From: an uncultured Planococcus sp.
GTDB taxonomy: Bacteria; Bacillota; Bacilli; Bacillales_A; Planococcaceae
Length of the DNA: 64,000 bases
Reading direction: 5' to 3'
Assembly (NCBI GenBank): GCA_947502505.1
Contig: CANNAE010000002.1
Span: 1-64,000, forward strand
The notes under the pieces are model-generated. The model was not told the DNA's origin, did no database searches, and saw only the letters and a program-made list of their open reading frames with translations. Position numbers and translations under genes: made by a program. Shown piece after piece: positions 8,387 to 17,166 of the stretch; the first letter of the stretch is position 1; the number at the start of each line of letters is the position of its first letter.

Positions 8387-9697
8387 CTAAACCCCTCCTT
8401 CTCTAAGCATTTCCAGGATTTGCTGCTTGATGGCTTTTTTCTTGCCATCAATCAACAACTCCGCTGGAAAATATAATTTATAATCGGTCCGGCGTTTTCC
8501 GGATATGGCGTCAACTATTTGGGATAATCTGGATAGTTCTTTAATATCGCCGTTTGGCATCAATAACTGGATCGGCAGGCGTTCTTCCTCTTCTCCCGGG
8601 CGATAGAAATCATAGGGCAGATCGGAAGTCGAGTCATCGATCAAGTAATATTCGGGATCGATGCCCGCTTTTTTGAACAAAGCCGAAAGCTCCCCAAGCT
8701 TTTTATAATCCGTTCCAGGGTCAAAATCGACGTATTGGAACAAGCGGCGGTTGACGAAACGCTCGCACAAATCGGCCAAAATCGAGTCGCGCTCGTTTAT
8801 CCAAAGCTGGAAATAAGTCATGAGGACTCCTTCATCGAGCGCTAAATAATCGGCCAGCGTAAAGCTGCGGTCGAAAAAGGCGAGGAAATGGGTCGGCGGC
8901 TGCTGGAATTCATAGCCGTTTTCGCTCAATTCCTTCGCCCGCTGCAAGATTTTCCGCAAAATGACTTCCGCGCTTCTTGCGACCGGATGGAAATACACCT
9001 GCCAGTACATCTGGTAGCGGCTCATGATATAGTCTTCCACCGCATGCATGCCGCTCGATTTGATAACGACTTGGTCATCAAGCGGCCGCATGACGCGCAG
9101 GATTCTCTCCATATCGAAATGGCCGTAGGAAACCCCTGTGTAATAGGCATCGCGCTGCAAATAATCCATCCGGTCAGCGTCGATCTGGCTGGAAATGAGC
9201 GAGACAACTTGTTTATTGGAATAGGTTTTGGCAATGACTTCCGCGACATCCGCCGGAAAATCAGGAGACACTTTTTTCAAGATGGCGTTCACTTCCGTAT
9301 CCCCGATTAAAATCGCCCGCGTAAATTCTTCGTGGTCCACGTCAAAAACCTTTTCGAACGAATGTGAGAACGGTCCATGCCCGAGGTCGTGAAGGAGCGC
9401 GGCACACAAGACCGTCAAGCGCTCGCCTTCATCCCATTCCGGCCGGCCGTGAAACACATCGTCCGAGATGCGCCGGACGATTTCATAGACGCCAAGCGAA
9501 TGGTTAAACCGGCTATGCTCTGCGCCATGAAAGACGAGGTAGGATGTCCCGAGTTGTTTGATGCGGCGCAAGCGCTGGAACTCTTTTGAATTGACGAGGT
9601 CCCAAATCACTTGGTCGCGCACATGGATATACCGGTGAACCGGATCTTTGAACACTTTTTCTTCAGCTAATTTCTGTGTGGCGTAGCTCACGGGCAC
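8387..9697 (-). CDS. ywfO: HD-domain phosphohydrolase YwfO
   Basis: A 436-residue member of the HD superfamily related to dNTP triphosphohydrolases and SAMHD1. The metal-binding residues appear as H in FNHSLGVYE, the HD pair in LLHDLGHGPFSH, and the later D in SSQIDADRMDYL. The C-terminal half carries the family's characteristic extension. YwfO homologues hydrolyse dNTPs or related nucleotides; the exact substrate here is unknown. It overlaps or abuts ywgA downstream and is preceded by lipL on the same strand with a 42-bp gap. Confidence 0.92.
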   Translation of the reverse strand: MPVSYATQKLAEEKVFKDPVHRYIHVRDQVIWDLVNSKEFQRLRRIKQLGTSYLVFHGAEHSRFNHSLGVYEIVRRISDDVFHGRPEWDEGERLTVLCAALLHDLGHGPFSHSFEKVFDVDHEEFTRAILIGDTEVNAILKKVSPDFPADVAEVIAKTYSNKQVVSLISSQIDADRMDYLQRDAYYTGVSYGHFDMERILRVMRPLDDQVVIKSSGMHAVEDYIMSRYQMYWQVYFHPVARSAEVILRKILQRAKELSENGYEFQQPPTHFLAFFDRSFTLADYLALDEGVLMTYFQLWINERDSILADLCERFVNRRLFQYVDFDPGTDYKKLGELSALFKKAGIDPEYYLIDDSTSDLPYDFYRPGEEEERLPIQLLMPNGDIKELSRLSQIVDAISGKRRTDYKLYFPAELLIDGKKKAIKQQILEMLREGGV

Positions 9698-9739
9698 TCC
9701 TCCTCGAATCGTACTGGTTATTTTACACGAATCATGCGC

Positions 9740-10561
9740 TCATTCAAGCGTCCATTCGAGCATTTTTTCATTGCGGTCAAGCACCCGTTTCAAATAAAAC
9801 GAATACAATTCAAATTCTTCCTCTTGAAGCGGCATCGGGGCCGGCGATCCGAGCAGCGCATGTAAATCGAGCACCACTTCAGGCACGGTAATGTCACGGC
9901 CGAGCAATTCGCTGAGCGATGCCATCACGCCTGGTTGGATCTCTGGGTAGCTGAATTTCGTCTCTTCCCCTTGCTTGCCCGCTTCGTAAAATTTGCGGAT
10001 CACTTCCGCCCGTTCCGCCCCGCTTCCTTCGATGCACAAATACACTTGCACCGCGATGCCGCGGCGGATGCGGCGCTGGGAAATGCCAGCGAACTTTTTG
10101 CCGCCGATGCTCAAGTCGTAGCTGCCCGGGCAATACGAACCAACGATTTCGTAGGCATCGATTGTCGCTTCCGGAAACAAAGCTTCCACCAGTTCGACCA
10201 TGATATCGTAACCTTGGGGAATGTCGATCGCGCCTTCTTTTTCCGATAAAACGACGGAAATATTCAAGACTCCGGAATCGAGCACAACGGCAAGGCCGCC
10301 GGAATTCCGGACGATCCCCTGATAGCCGTTGTCTTCTAGTACTGCCATCGCTTTATCGATATGGGGCAAACGATGGTCCTGGATGCCGAGAACCACTGTG
10401 TCATCGTGGACCCAGGTCCTGACCGTCGCCGGGCTTTTCTGGGAGCCGACCAGTTCACAAAGCGTATCATCCGCTGCGAACGATTCGAGCGCAGAGCGGT
10501 TGCGTGCGCTCAAGGACTGGTCCCAAAAGCGCCATTTTTTATCTTCCATAAATAAAGCCAT
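9740..10561 (-). CDS. lipL: Octanoyl-[GcvH]:protein N-octanoyltransferase
   Basis: A 273-residue protein of the lipoate-protein ligase A/LipB fold. The RNSGGLAVVLDSGVLNIS segment and the SYCPGSYDLSIGGKKFAGISQRR segment are typical; the Cys in SYCPGS matches the thioester-forming catalytic residue of B. subtilis LipL (YwfL). That enzyme moves octanoyl groups from GcvH to the E2 subunits of 2-oxoacid dehydrogenases in lipoate assembly. GAGGAG is 9 bases before the chosen ATG. Position between ywfO and divergent hemQ matches B. subtilis order. Confidence 0.9.
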   Translation of the reverse strand: MALFMEDKKWRFWDQSLSARNRSALESFAADDTLCELVGSQKSPATVRTWVHDDTVVLGIQDHRLPHIDKAMAVLEDNGYQGIVRNSGGLAVVLDSGVLNISVVLSEKEGAIDIPQGYDIMVELVEALFPEATIDAYEIVGSYCPGSYDLSIGGKKFAGISQRRIRRGIAVQVYLCIEGSGAERAEVIRKFYEAGKQGEETKFSYPEIQPGVMASLSELLGRDITVPEVVLDLHALLGSPAPMPLQEEEFELYSFYLKRVLDRNEKMLEWTLE

Positions 10562-10733
10562 GCTGTCATTCTCCTCTTTTTAATTCACTCTTCTCAGTTT
10601 ACCCTTTTCGGTGCGGGCTGAAAAGGCGCTGCGCCCATGTCGAATTGGTGACAGGCCGCATTCGAATAGGAACTTCCCCGATGCATATGATAAACTGTGG
10701 AAGAGAGATTCACATAAAAGGAGTGTTCTACTG

Positions 10734-11483
10734 ATGAATGAAGCAGCAATCACATTAGACGGCTGGTACGTGCTCCACGATTTCCGTTCGATGGACTGGG
10801 TCGCATGGAAAATGTTGACCGATGAGGAGCGCCAATTTGCAATCGACGAGTTCAATAATTTCATGGACAAAGTCAACCAAGCTGACGAAAACAAAACCGG
10901 CGCCCACGCCCTTTATTCCATCATCGGGCAAAAAGCGGATCTTATGCTTATGCTTTTGCGCGAAACGATGGATGAATTGCGCGAGCTCGAAACCGAATAC
11001 AATAAATTGACCTTGATCGCTTATACAGTACCGACATACTCTTACGTATCCGTTGTGGAATTGTCGAACTACCTGTCAGGCGACAGCAATGAAGACCCTT
11101 ACCAAAACCCGCATGTCCGCTCACGCCTGTATCCGGAGCTTCAACGCTCCCAGTACATCTGCTTCTACCCGATGGACAAGCGCCGCGAAGGCAACGACAA
11201 CTGGTACATGCTGCCGATGCAAGAGCGCAAAGATTTGATGCTGTCTCACGGCAAAATCGGCCGCAGCTACGCGGGCAAAGTAAAACAGATCATTTCCGGC
11301 TCTGTCGGGTTCGATGATTACGAATGGGGCGTCACATTGTTTGCAGAAGACGTTCTCCAATTCAAGAAACTCGTCTATGAAATGCGTTTTGACGAAGTCT
11401 CCGCTCGCTACGGCGAATTTGGTTCATTCTACGTCGGCACGATTCTCGACAAAGAAAAAACCGTGAAATTCCTCGAAGTATAA
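10734..11483 (+). CDS. hemQ: Coproheme decarboxylase HemQ
   Basis: A 249-residue chlorite-dismutase-like protein that makes the last step of the Gram-positive coproporphyrin-dependent haem route, decarboxylating coproheme III to haem b. Family hallmarks include [10 protein letters not shown] at the start, YPMDKRR (catalytic Tyr region) and [14 protein letters not shown] with the likely proximal His. The ATG at [11 protein letters not shown] follows AAAGGAG by 9 bases; the upstream 41 codons in the same frame lack similarity. A terminator lies 10 bases downstream. Confidence 0.95.
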   Translation: MNEAAITLDGWYVLHDFRSMDWVAWKMLTDEERQFAIDEFNNFMDKVNQADENKTGAHALYSIIGQKADLMLMLLRETMDELRELETEYNKLTLIAYTVPTYSYVSVVELSNYLSGDSNEDPYQNPHVRSRLYPELQRSQYICFYPMDKRREGNDNWYMLPMQERKDLMLSHGKIGRSYAGKVKQIISGSVGFDDYEWGVTLFAEDVLQFKKLVYEMRFDEVSARYGEFGSFYVGTILDKEKTVKFLEV

Positions 11484-11493
11484 TTTATGATGA

Positions 11494-11527
11494 ACGCCGC
11501 GTCCCTCAACTGGGATGCGGCGTTTTT
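11494..11527 (+). terminator. Terminator of hemQ
   Basis: ACGCCGC and GCGGCGT arms with an inner TCCC/GGGA pair, then TTTTT on the plus strand. Confidence 0.88.
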
Positions 11528-11590
11528 CTGTATTCACAGCCGGTTTGAAGTGCAATTATTGAGAAATTAATGGGTGCAGCGAAATAACAT

Positions 11591-11624
11591 AAAAAAGTTG
11601 CCAGCACATGCCGGCAACTTTTTT
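11591..11624. terminator. Bidirectional terminator at the hemQ/acyltransferase junction
   Basis: AAAAAAGTTGCC and GGCAACTTTTTT arms around a 10-base loop. Runs of A and T on both sides make it functional in either direction; on the minus strand it ends the acyltransferase gene 24 bases after its stop. Confidence 0.85.
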
Positions 11625-11647
11625 ATGTCATTCATATATCGCGTTCA

Positions 11648-12739
11648 TCATGCTTCTTTCAAATCTTTTTTCGCGTTCTCTGCAGTCGGCTTAACCGTCT
11701 TGACCGAAGGCACGGTCAAGATGACGCGGCCAAATGGCAGTTTCTGCACAATCAAAATGATGCCAATCGTAATGGCCAAGACCACTACGTACCATAATGG
11801 AAACAACGACAGCCTCCATACGCCCTCAGGCATATTGCGCTGCAGCATATTGATGACAAACGGGTGGATTAAGTAGATTCCCATAGACATCGCTCCTAGC
11901 TTCGAAGCGACGGTATGGAGCAATGGATTGCGCCCGACCTTCTCGGCAATCGCCATGATGAATAAAATGAGGATCGGCAAATTGATGATGTTGGACACCC
12001 GGTTGGATCCTATGTAACGTCCCCATTCGTATTCAACTGCCGCAAAAAACAGGATCAGCAGCACTCCAACGAACAAGCCGACTCTCCATTTATACGCCCA
12101 TTGTTTCGCCGTTTCCCAATTATAGGCGAGGAAACCGCCAAAGATGAAGAAGAAAATCCATTTCGGCAAAAAGGCCCGCTGCTCGACGATTATGGCAAGC
12201 AGCCCGTCAAATTGCGAAGGATCCATATATTTCATCGCGTAAACGTGGATGGCAGCGGATGCCACCAAGGCGATCATCCAAGCCGCTTTGCTTCTGATCA
12301 ATTGCAGCAAAGGGAAAATCAGATAGAATTGCAACACGATGGAGATGAAATAAAGATGCGAGTACGTCTCCCCGAACGCCACCTCGAACAAAAACCGCTT
12401 GATTCCCGAATCCAGCGGGTTGGCCCCAAAGACGACCCATAAATAAAACAAGTAAAATGCGGTCCAAAACAAGAAAGGAATGACGATTTTCTGCAGGCGC
12501 GACGAGAAAAAGCGCTGAAAGAAAAATCCTTTATTCCTCACTTGCAAGAACAATAACAGTCCGCTGACGATGGCGAAAATCGGCGTCCCGAAACGGCTTG
12601 CCTGGTTGAGGAATAAAATAACATCCTGCCAATCGCCGTACTGGACATAGTATAATGCCGAGACATGAACGAGCACGACCATCAAACAGCCTACTGCCCT
12701 CATGACATGTATATCAAAAATATGTGCTTGCTGTTTCAT
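11648..12739 (-). CDS. Membrane acyltransferase, family 3
   Basis: A 363-residue integral membrane protein with about ten hydrophobic segments. It fits the acyltransferase-3 family (OafA/YrhL/IcaC-like), which moves acetyl or other acyl groups onto sugars or cell-wall polymers at the outer face. The catalytic His of the family lies in the first helix region (VLVHVSALYY), and the later RFGTPIFAIVSGLLL and SMGIYLIHPF segments are typical. Monocistronic with its own terminator. No glycan operon nearby tells the acceptor. Confidence 0.88.
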   Translation of the reverse strand: MKQQAHIFDIHVMRAVGCLMVVLVHVSALYYVQYGDWQDVILFLNQASRFGTPIFAIVSGLLLFLQVRNKGFFFQRFFSSRLQKIVIPFLFWTAFYLFYLWVVFGANPLDSGIKRFLFEVAFGETYSHLYFISIVLQFYLIFPLLQLIRSKAAWMIALVASAAIHVYAMKYMDPSQFDGLLAIIVEQRAFLPKWIFFFIFGGFLAYNWETAKQWAYKWRVGLFVGVLLILFFAAVEYEWGRYIGSNRVSNIINLPILILFIMAIAEKVGRNPLLHTVASKLGAMSMGIYLIHPFVINMLQRNMPEGVWRLSLFPLWYVVVLAITIGIILIVQKLPFGRVILTVPSVKTVKPTAENAKKDLKEA

Positions 12740-12881
12740 ATACCTACATCCTTATCCGTTGATAAACCCTTATTCATTGTATGTCTACCTGCAATAGAGA
12801 TACAACATATTTACAGAAACTTAACTTAATCTATAAATATTTCCATTCTTCTGATCAATGGCAATGTTCTGGCCAGCACAC

Positions 12882-12917
12882 AAAAAACTGCCTGCACGCA
12901 TTGTGCAGGCAGTTTTT
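12882..12917. terminator. Bidirectional terminator after ywdK
   Basis: AAAAAACTGCCTGCAC pairs with GTGCAGGCAGTTTTT around a 5-base loop. It ends the ung-ywdI-ywdK operon on the minus strand, 10 bases after the ywdK stop. Confidence 0.9.
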
Positions 12918-12926
12918 CATTACGTG

Positions 12927-13304
12927 TTATAGAGCTTTTGCTGCGGCGACTATCAACATCACCCATCCTGCGATGAATGCGACGCCTCCGATTGGCGTGA
13001 TTGCCCCAAGCACACTGATGCCCGTTAAGCTTAAAACATACAAGCTGCCTGAGAAAATCACGATTCCCGCAAGCATCAAATACCCTGCCCAACTGAGTGA
13101 GCTGAGCGGCCCGATGAGCGCGGAACTCATCAAGATGGCGACGGCGATCAATCCGATCGAGTGGAACATTTGGTATTGCACGGCGGTCTGCCATGTATCC
13201 AAGTATTTATCCGCTACGCGGCCTTCGAGCAAATGTGCCCCGAATGCCCCGAAAGCGACGGCAAGCAGCCCATTAAGCGCTCCTGCTATCAAGAAAAATT
13301 TCAT
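12927..13304 (-). CDS. ywdK: DUF423 small membrane protein YwdK
   Basis: A 125-residue protein with four hydrophobic helices, of the DUF423 family. Conserved motifs LLAVAFGAFGAHLLEGR and YHSIGLIAVAI-like (here FHSIGLIAVAIL) are present. Function unknown. Last gene of the ung-ywdI-ywdK operon on the minus strand, in the same order as in B. subtilis; 20 bp separate it from ywdI. Confidence 0.9.
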   Translation of the reverse strand: MKFFLIAGALNGLLAVAFGAFGAHLLEGRVADKYLDTWQTAVQYQMFHSIGLIAVAILMSSALIGPLSSLSWAGYLMLAGIVIFSGSLYVLSLTGISVLGAITPIGGVAFIAGWVMLIVAAAKAL

Positions 13305-13324
13305 TTACTTCGTCCTCTTTCCTT

Positions 13325-13594
13325 TTAAAATTCAAAAAGCGAATCGCCATTCGCCCCTTCTTCCTGCATCCTTGCAGCCGACGGGACAGTCTGCGGCCGG
13401 TTCACCGTTTCCGTTGAAGCAAGCGGCATGGCGCGCGGTGGTTTTGGCGCTTCTTGCATGCCGTCTTCGAGAAGCAAGTCGCATAAAGCGCGGATAGCGG
13501 CAAGCGATTCCCGGATCTTTTCGGGGTCGCCTCTTCGCGCGCGGGCCGTATGCTTATCGATTTCGTCTAGAATACGTGTCGTTTCGATGCCCAT
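13325..13594 (-). CDS. ywdI: YwdI family protein (DUF5327)
   Basis: An 89-residue small soluble protein matching the YwdI/DUF5327 family of unknown role. The first half is helical and charged (RILDEIDKHTARARRG); the C-terminal half is proline- and polar-rich and probably disordered. AGAGGGG precedes the ATG by about 9 bases. Sits between ung and ywdK. Confidence 0.8.
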   Translation of the reverse strand: MGIETTRILDEIDKHTARARRGDPEKIRESLAAIRALCDLLLEDGMQEAPKPPRAMPLASTETVNRPQTVPSAARMQEEGANGDSLFEF

Positions 13595-13653
13595 GTGTCA
13601 TGGCCCCTCTCGCTGTTAGTCCCATCTATTTTAACACGTGCCCGCCAGATTCG

Positions 13654-14328
13654 TCAGTCCAGGCAGAAATCGATCGGTGCTTCTCCGCGCGATTGTAACA
13701 GCTTGTTCACTTTTGAAAATGGCTTGCTGCCGAAAAAGCCGCGATGCGCACTGAGCGGGCTCGGATGCGGCGCTTCGATGATGTCGTGGCGATCGGTATC
13801 GATCAGTCGCTTTTTCGTTTGTGCCGGCTTGCCCCATAAAATGAAAATGATCGGCTCTTCACGCGCTGATAATTTTCGGATGACTTCGTCCGTGAAGTGT
13901 TCCCATCCCTTTTTCTGGTGCGAATGCGCTTGCCCTTGCCTGACCGTCAGAACCGTGTTGAGCATCAGGACGCCTTGGTCAGACCATTTCGTCAAGGTGC
14001 CATCCACCGGCTTTGGGCAGCCGATATCGCTTTCGAGTTCCTTGAAAATATTGCGCAGGCTCGGTGGATGGGCGATGCCTGGCTGGACGGAAAAGCTCAA
14101 GCCATGTGCTTGATTCGGCCCATGATAAGGGTCTTGCCCAAGGATGACCGCTTTGACTTGATGATAAGCGGTATGTTCAAATGCGTTCCAAATATTTTCT
14201 TTAGCTGGATAGATGGTTTCATTGGCGTATTCGCCTTTCAAGAATTCCCTTAATTCACGGTAATAGCTTTTGCTGAACTCTTCTTCTAAGACGCCTTGCC
14301 AGTCATTGCTGAAAATTTGCTTGGCCAT
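13654..14328 (-). CDS. ung: Uracil-DNA glycosylase, family 1
   Basis: A 224-residue base-excision repair enzyme that removes uracil from DNA. Both active-site motifs are clear: [18 protein letters not shown] with the catalytic Asp, and [13 protein letters not shown] with the catalytic His. Length is normal. It leads the minus-strand operon ung-ywdI-ywdK. Confidence 0.97.
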   Translation of the reverse strand: MAKQIFSNDWQGVLEEEFSKSYYRELREFLKGEYANETIYPAKENIWNAFEHTAYHQVKAVILGQDPYHGPNQAHGLSFSVQPGIAHPPSLRNIFKELESDIGCPKPVDGTLTKWSDQGVLMLNTVLTVRQGQAHSHQKKGWEHFTDEVIRKLSAREEPIIFILWGKPAQTKKRLIDTDRHDIIEAPHPSPLSAHRGFFGSKPFSKVNKLLQSRGEAPIDFCLD

Positions 14329-14459
14329 AATGATCTACTCCTCCAATAAACGGCTTTTCTTTTCCATACCCGTTCTCTTTTTCTCTAGTCTACTTCATCT
14401 GCAAGCGCTTCAATTCGCCACTTCCGCGTGTTACGATGGAAAAAAGGGGCTGAACACAT

Positions 14460-14714
14460 ATGGCGGATTGGCGGCAAAAAGTTTCCGATATTTCCAAAAC
14501 GAAAGGCGATAGTGCACCCGAAAGCGCAAAACGCGCCGGCATGGGCTGCTTGATCGGCTTGATCGTGACAGCAGCCATTTTAACATTGGTGATGGCAATC
14601 GGCCTATTCACTAGCGGCCATTGGGTCATCGGGGGCTTTACCTTGTTGTTTTCTCTCGCTTCCATTGCGACAGTGCTCGCAGTGGCTTGGCCTCACAGGC
14701 CCAAACCGTTGTAA
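14460..14714 (+). CDS. Small two-helix membrane protein, unknown
   Basis: 84 residues with a polar N-terminus (MADWRQKVSDIS), then two hydrophobic segments (about residues 31-50 and 56-77) and a short basic tail. AAAGGGG lies about 10 bases before the ATG. It is divergent from ung and 60 bp upstream of pdxK on the same strand. I recognise no family; function unknown. Confidence 0.7.
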   Translation: MADWRQKVSDISKTKGDSAPESAKRAGMGCLIGLIVTAAILTLVMAIGLFTSGHWVIGGFTLLFSLASIATVLAVAWPHRPKPL

Positions 14715-14774
14715 ATCACAGCAAATTTCTATAAAATTAGCTCAATGACTAAATAGCCTAAAGGAGATTGACTT

Positions 14775-15608
14775 ATGACACTCAAAAAGACACTCACCAT
14801 TGCAGGATCGGATACTTCCGGTGGCGCTGGCATCCAGGCCGACCTGAAGACCTTCCAGGAACACGGCACATATGGCATGAACGCACTGACGGTTATCGTC
14901 ACGATGGACCCGGACAACCATTGGAGCCACGGCATCCATCCAATCGCGCTCGATACGCTTGATGCCCAATTGAAAACAGCATTCTCGACTGGCATCGACT
15001 CATTGAAAACCGGCATGCTGCCGACCGTCGATATCATTGAAATGGCTGGCAAGGCCATCGAAGCATCCGGCATCACGGATGTCGTCATCGACCCGGTCAT
15101 GGCTTGTAAAGGTGAAGACGAAGTGTTGTTCCCAGAAAACGTCGATGCGATGGTTAAATATTTGCTGCCGCACGCTAAAGTCGTAACGCCGAACTTGGTC
15201 GAAGCTGGCCAATTGTCCGGGCTTGGCACGCTTCATACTGTCGAAGACTTGCAGAAAGCGGCGGAAAAAATCCATGCCCACGGAACAAAATTCGTCGTCA
15301 TCAAAGGCGGCAAGCAATTGAAGCACGAAAAAGCAGCCGACCTTCTATACGACGGGGAAAAACATTACCTGTTGACGGCCGAGAAAACCGACACGACTTA
15401 TAACCACGGCGCAGGCTGTACTTTCGCTGCGGCAATCACGGCGAACCTGGCGAACGGCCAATCGGTTAAAGATGCTGTCTATAATGCCAAAATCTTCGTC
15501 TCTACCGCAATTGCACACGGCTGGAAGCTGAACGAATACGTCGGCCCTGTCATGCACGGCGCTGCGAATAAATTCCACAAAGCCGAAGTGGACGTTGTCG
15601 AATTGTAA
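14775..15608 (+). CDS. pdxK: Pyridoxine/hydroxymethylpyrimidine kinase
   Basis: A 277-residue ribokinase-family kinase of the ThiD/PdxK type. The start TLTIAGSDTSGGAGIQADLKTF, the MDPDN loop, and the C-terminal NHGAGCTFAAAITANLANG anion hole are seen. The B. subtilis gene in this position phosphorylates pyridoxal/pyridoxine as well as hydroxymethylpyrimidine, so B6 salvage is the likely main role. AAGGAG is 9 bases before ATG. A terminator follows. Confidence 0.92.
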   Translation: MTLKKTLTIAGSDTSGGAGIQADLKTFQEHGTYGMNALTVIVTMDPDNHWSHGIHPIALDTLDAQLKTAFSTGIDSLKTGMLPTVDIIEMAGKAIEASGITDVVIDPVMACKGEDEVLFPENVDAMVKYLLPHAKVVTPNLVEAGQLSGLGTLHTVEDLQKAAEKIHAHGTKFVVIKGGKQLKHEKAADLLYDGEKHYLLTAEKTDTTYNHGAGCTFAAAITANLANGQSVKDAVYNAKIFVSTAIAHGWKLNEYVGPVMHGAANKFHKAEVDVVEL

Positions 15609-15622
15609 TCCTATAGCTGATC

Positions 15623-15653
15623 AAAAGGAGGGTGCCCCGGCGCCCTCCTTTTT
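15623..15653 (+). terminator. Terminator of pdxK
   Basis: AAGGAGGG and CCCTCCTT arms with a GC-rich loop, then TTT on the plus strand, 15 bases after the stop. Confidence 0.85.
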
Positions 15654-15776
15654 CATTGGGTCTGGCCTGAATAAAGACACCTAGCGATCATTCTTCACAT
15701 CATAGAGCGTACTAATCGCATTCATCCGCAGAGTTCCCTATACTATTAGAATACCGATTTATTTAGGAGGAACACC

Positions 15777-16127
15777 ATGGAACTAGTAGAAGTCAACCAA
15801 CTCCAAGCGGCGATCGATTCGTTCGCCGGCAAGGACGTCTACCTTCATTTGGAAACGACGAACGGCAGCTATGCCAGCCATTTCAATGAAGGCTTTTTCA
15901 ATGCCGGAGCTTTCATACGTAACGTCGTTATCAATTTCGAACTGGGGAAAGTCGTCGGCGACAGTCCACACCGCGTCGGGCTGAAACTCCCGCAAGGTTG
16001 GGTATATGCACAAGGCATCACTCATTTTGAAATCGATGAAGAAGGCCGCTTGCTGCTCGCCGGCCATGATGGAACCGGAAAATTGGCGGTGGCGCTGCAA
16101 CTCAGCGAAACACCGTTCAGCTATTAA
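15777..16127 (+). CDS. yojF: YojF family protein (DUF1806)
   Basis: A 116-residue protein of the DUF1806/YojF family, strand-rich and soluble. In Bacillales it is paired with yojG (bshB2), and here the two genes are 12 bp apart. Its own biochemical role is unknown; the pairing suggests a link to bacillithiol. AGGAGG stands 5 bases before the ATG. Confidence 0.9.
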   Translation: MELVEVNQLQAAIDSFAGKDVYLHLETTNGSYASHFNEGFFNAGAFIRNVVINFELGKVVGDSPHRVGLKLPQGWVYAQGITHFEIDEEGRLLLAGHDGTGKLAVALQLSETPFSY

Positions 16128-16139
16128 GGAGGAAATATA

Positions 16140-16820
16140 ATGACCATCCCGAAAGAACGACATGTACTGGTCATCTTCCCTCACCCCGACGACGAAGCGT
16201 TCGGAGTGTCGGGAACGATCACGACCCATATCCAACAAGGCACACCGGTGACATACGCCTGCTTAACGCTTGGCGAAATGGGCCGCAACCTTGGCAACCC
16301 GCCATTTGCAACACGTGAATCCTTGCCAGCGATCCGCAAGAAAGAACTGCTCGCCTCAGCGGAAGCGATGGGATTGACGGACCTGCGCATGATGGGCCTA
16401 CGCGACAAGACTATTGAATTTGAAGATGACGAGAAAATGGTGCGCATGATGGAAGAATTGATTGAAGAAACCAATCCTTCTTTGATTATCACCTTCTATC
16501 CGGACTTCGCCGTACATCCAGACCATGAGGCAACGGCGCGTGCCGTCGTCCGTGCTGTGCGCCGCATGGACGACCGGCCGAAGCTCCATTGTGTGGCCTT
16601 CGCCAACAATACGCTAGATGTGCTAGGTGAGCCTGATGTTGTCTACGATATCAAACCTGTACGCGAACATAAGATGAATTCGATGAAAGCCCATATCTCG
16701 CAAACTGCGTGGATGCTCGAGGAAATGGAGCATAAATTGCAAAATGGCGATACCGAAACTGAAAACTGGCTAACCATGGAGCGTTTCTACGCTTACCGCT
16801 GGGACCAGGATTTCGAATAA
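16140..16820 (+). CDS. bshB2: Bacillithiol biosynthesis deacetylase BshB2
   Basis: A 226-residue LmbE/PIG-L family zinc deacetylase. The metal motif PHPDDE is present near residue 14 (FPHPDDEAFGVSG) and the later HPDHEATA supplies the other histidine. BshB2 removes the acetyl group from GlcNAc-malate in bacillithiol synthesis and is one of two such enzymes in many Bacillales. AGGAGG lies 7 bases upstream. Strong terminator downstream. Confidence 0.93.
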   Translation: MTIPKERHVLVIFPHPDDEAFGVSGTITTHIQQGTPVTYACLTLGEMGRNLGNPPFATRESLPAIRKKELLASAEAMGLTDLRMMGLRDKTIEFEDDEKMVRMMEELIEETNPSLIITFYPDFAVHPDHEATARAVVRAVRRMDDRPKLHCVAFANNTLDVLGEPDVVYDIKPVREHKMNSMKAHISQTAWMLEEMEHKLQNGDTETENWLTMERFYAYRWDQDFE

Positions 16821-16832
16821 ACTTTTAAACCC

Positions 16833-16879
16833 GCTCCCGCCTTGCCTGTCTTTTCCGACAGGCAAGGCGGGAGCTTTTT
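16833..16879 (+). terminator. Strong terminator of yojF-bshB2
   Basis: A perfect 18-bp stem (arms 16833-16850 and 16857-16874, GCTCCCGCC...) with a 6-base loop, then TTTTT. The following 280 bp up to the next gene are AT-rich and show only a possible TATAAT at 17109-17114. Confidence 0.95.
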
Positions 16880-17166
16880 AATTTCATCAGGGCAGACGGC
16901 CATTCTACTCTTTGAATGCGAAAAATCACACCCAGTATTTACACCTTATTTACTGGGCGCTCTAGTCAAAATCCGCTCGTATAAACACCCGCCAATATTA
17001 TCCATATCGGGCAATAAGATTTTCTTTCTCAAAAATACTATTATTTTCTGCCGTTTTCAGATAATATAAACATTACTAATGATAGCGGTTCCAAAGGGGA
17101 AAGTGTTGTATAATTAGTATACATTGCGTTTATTCATACAATAAAATGAAAAAGGGGAATACTATT

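Noticed and set aside
17146..17166. ATG 17146 as start of the YjiH-type protein
   Set aside because: It overlaps the AAGGGG ribosome site that is well placed for the TTG at 17167.
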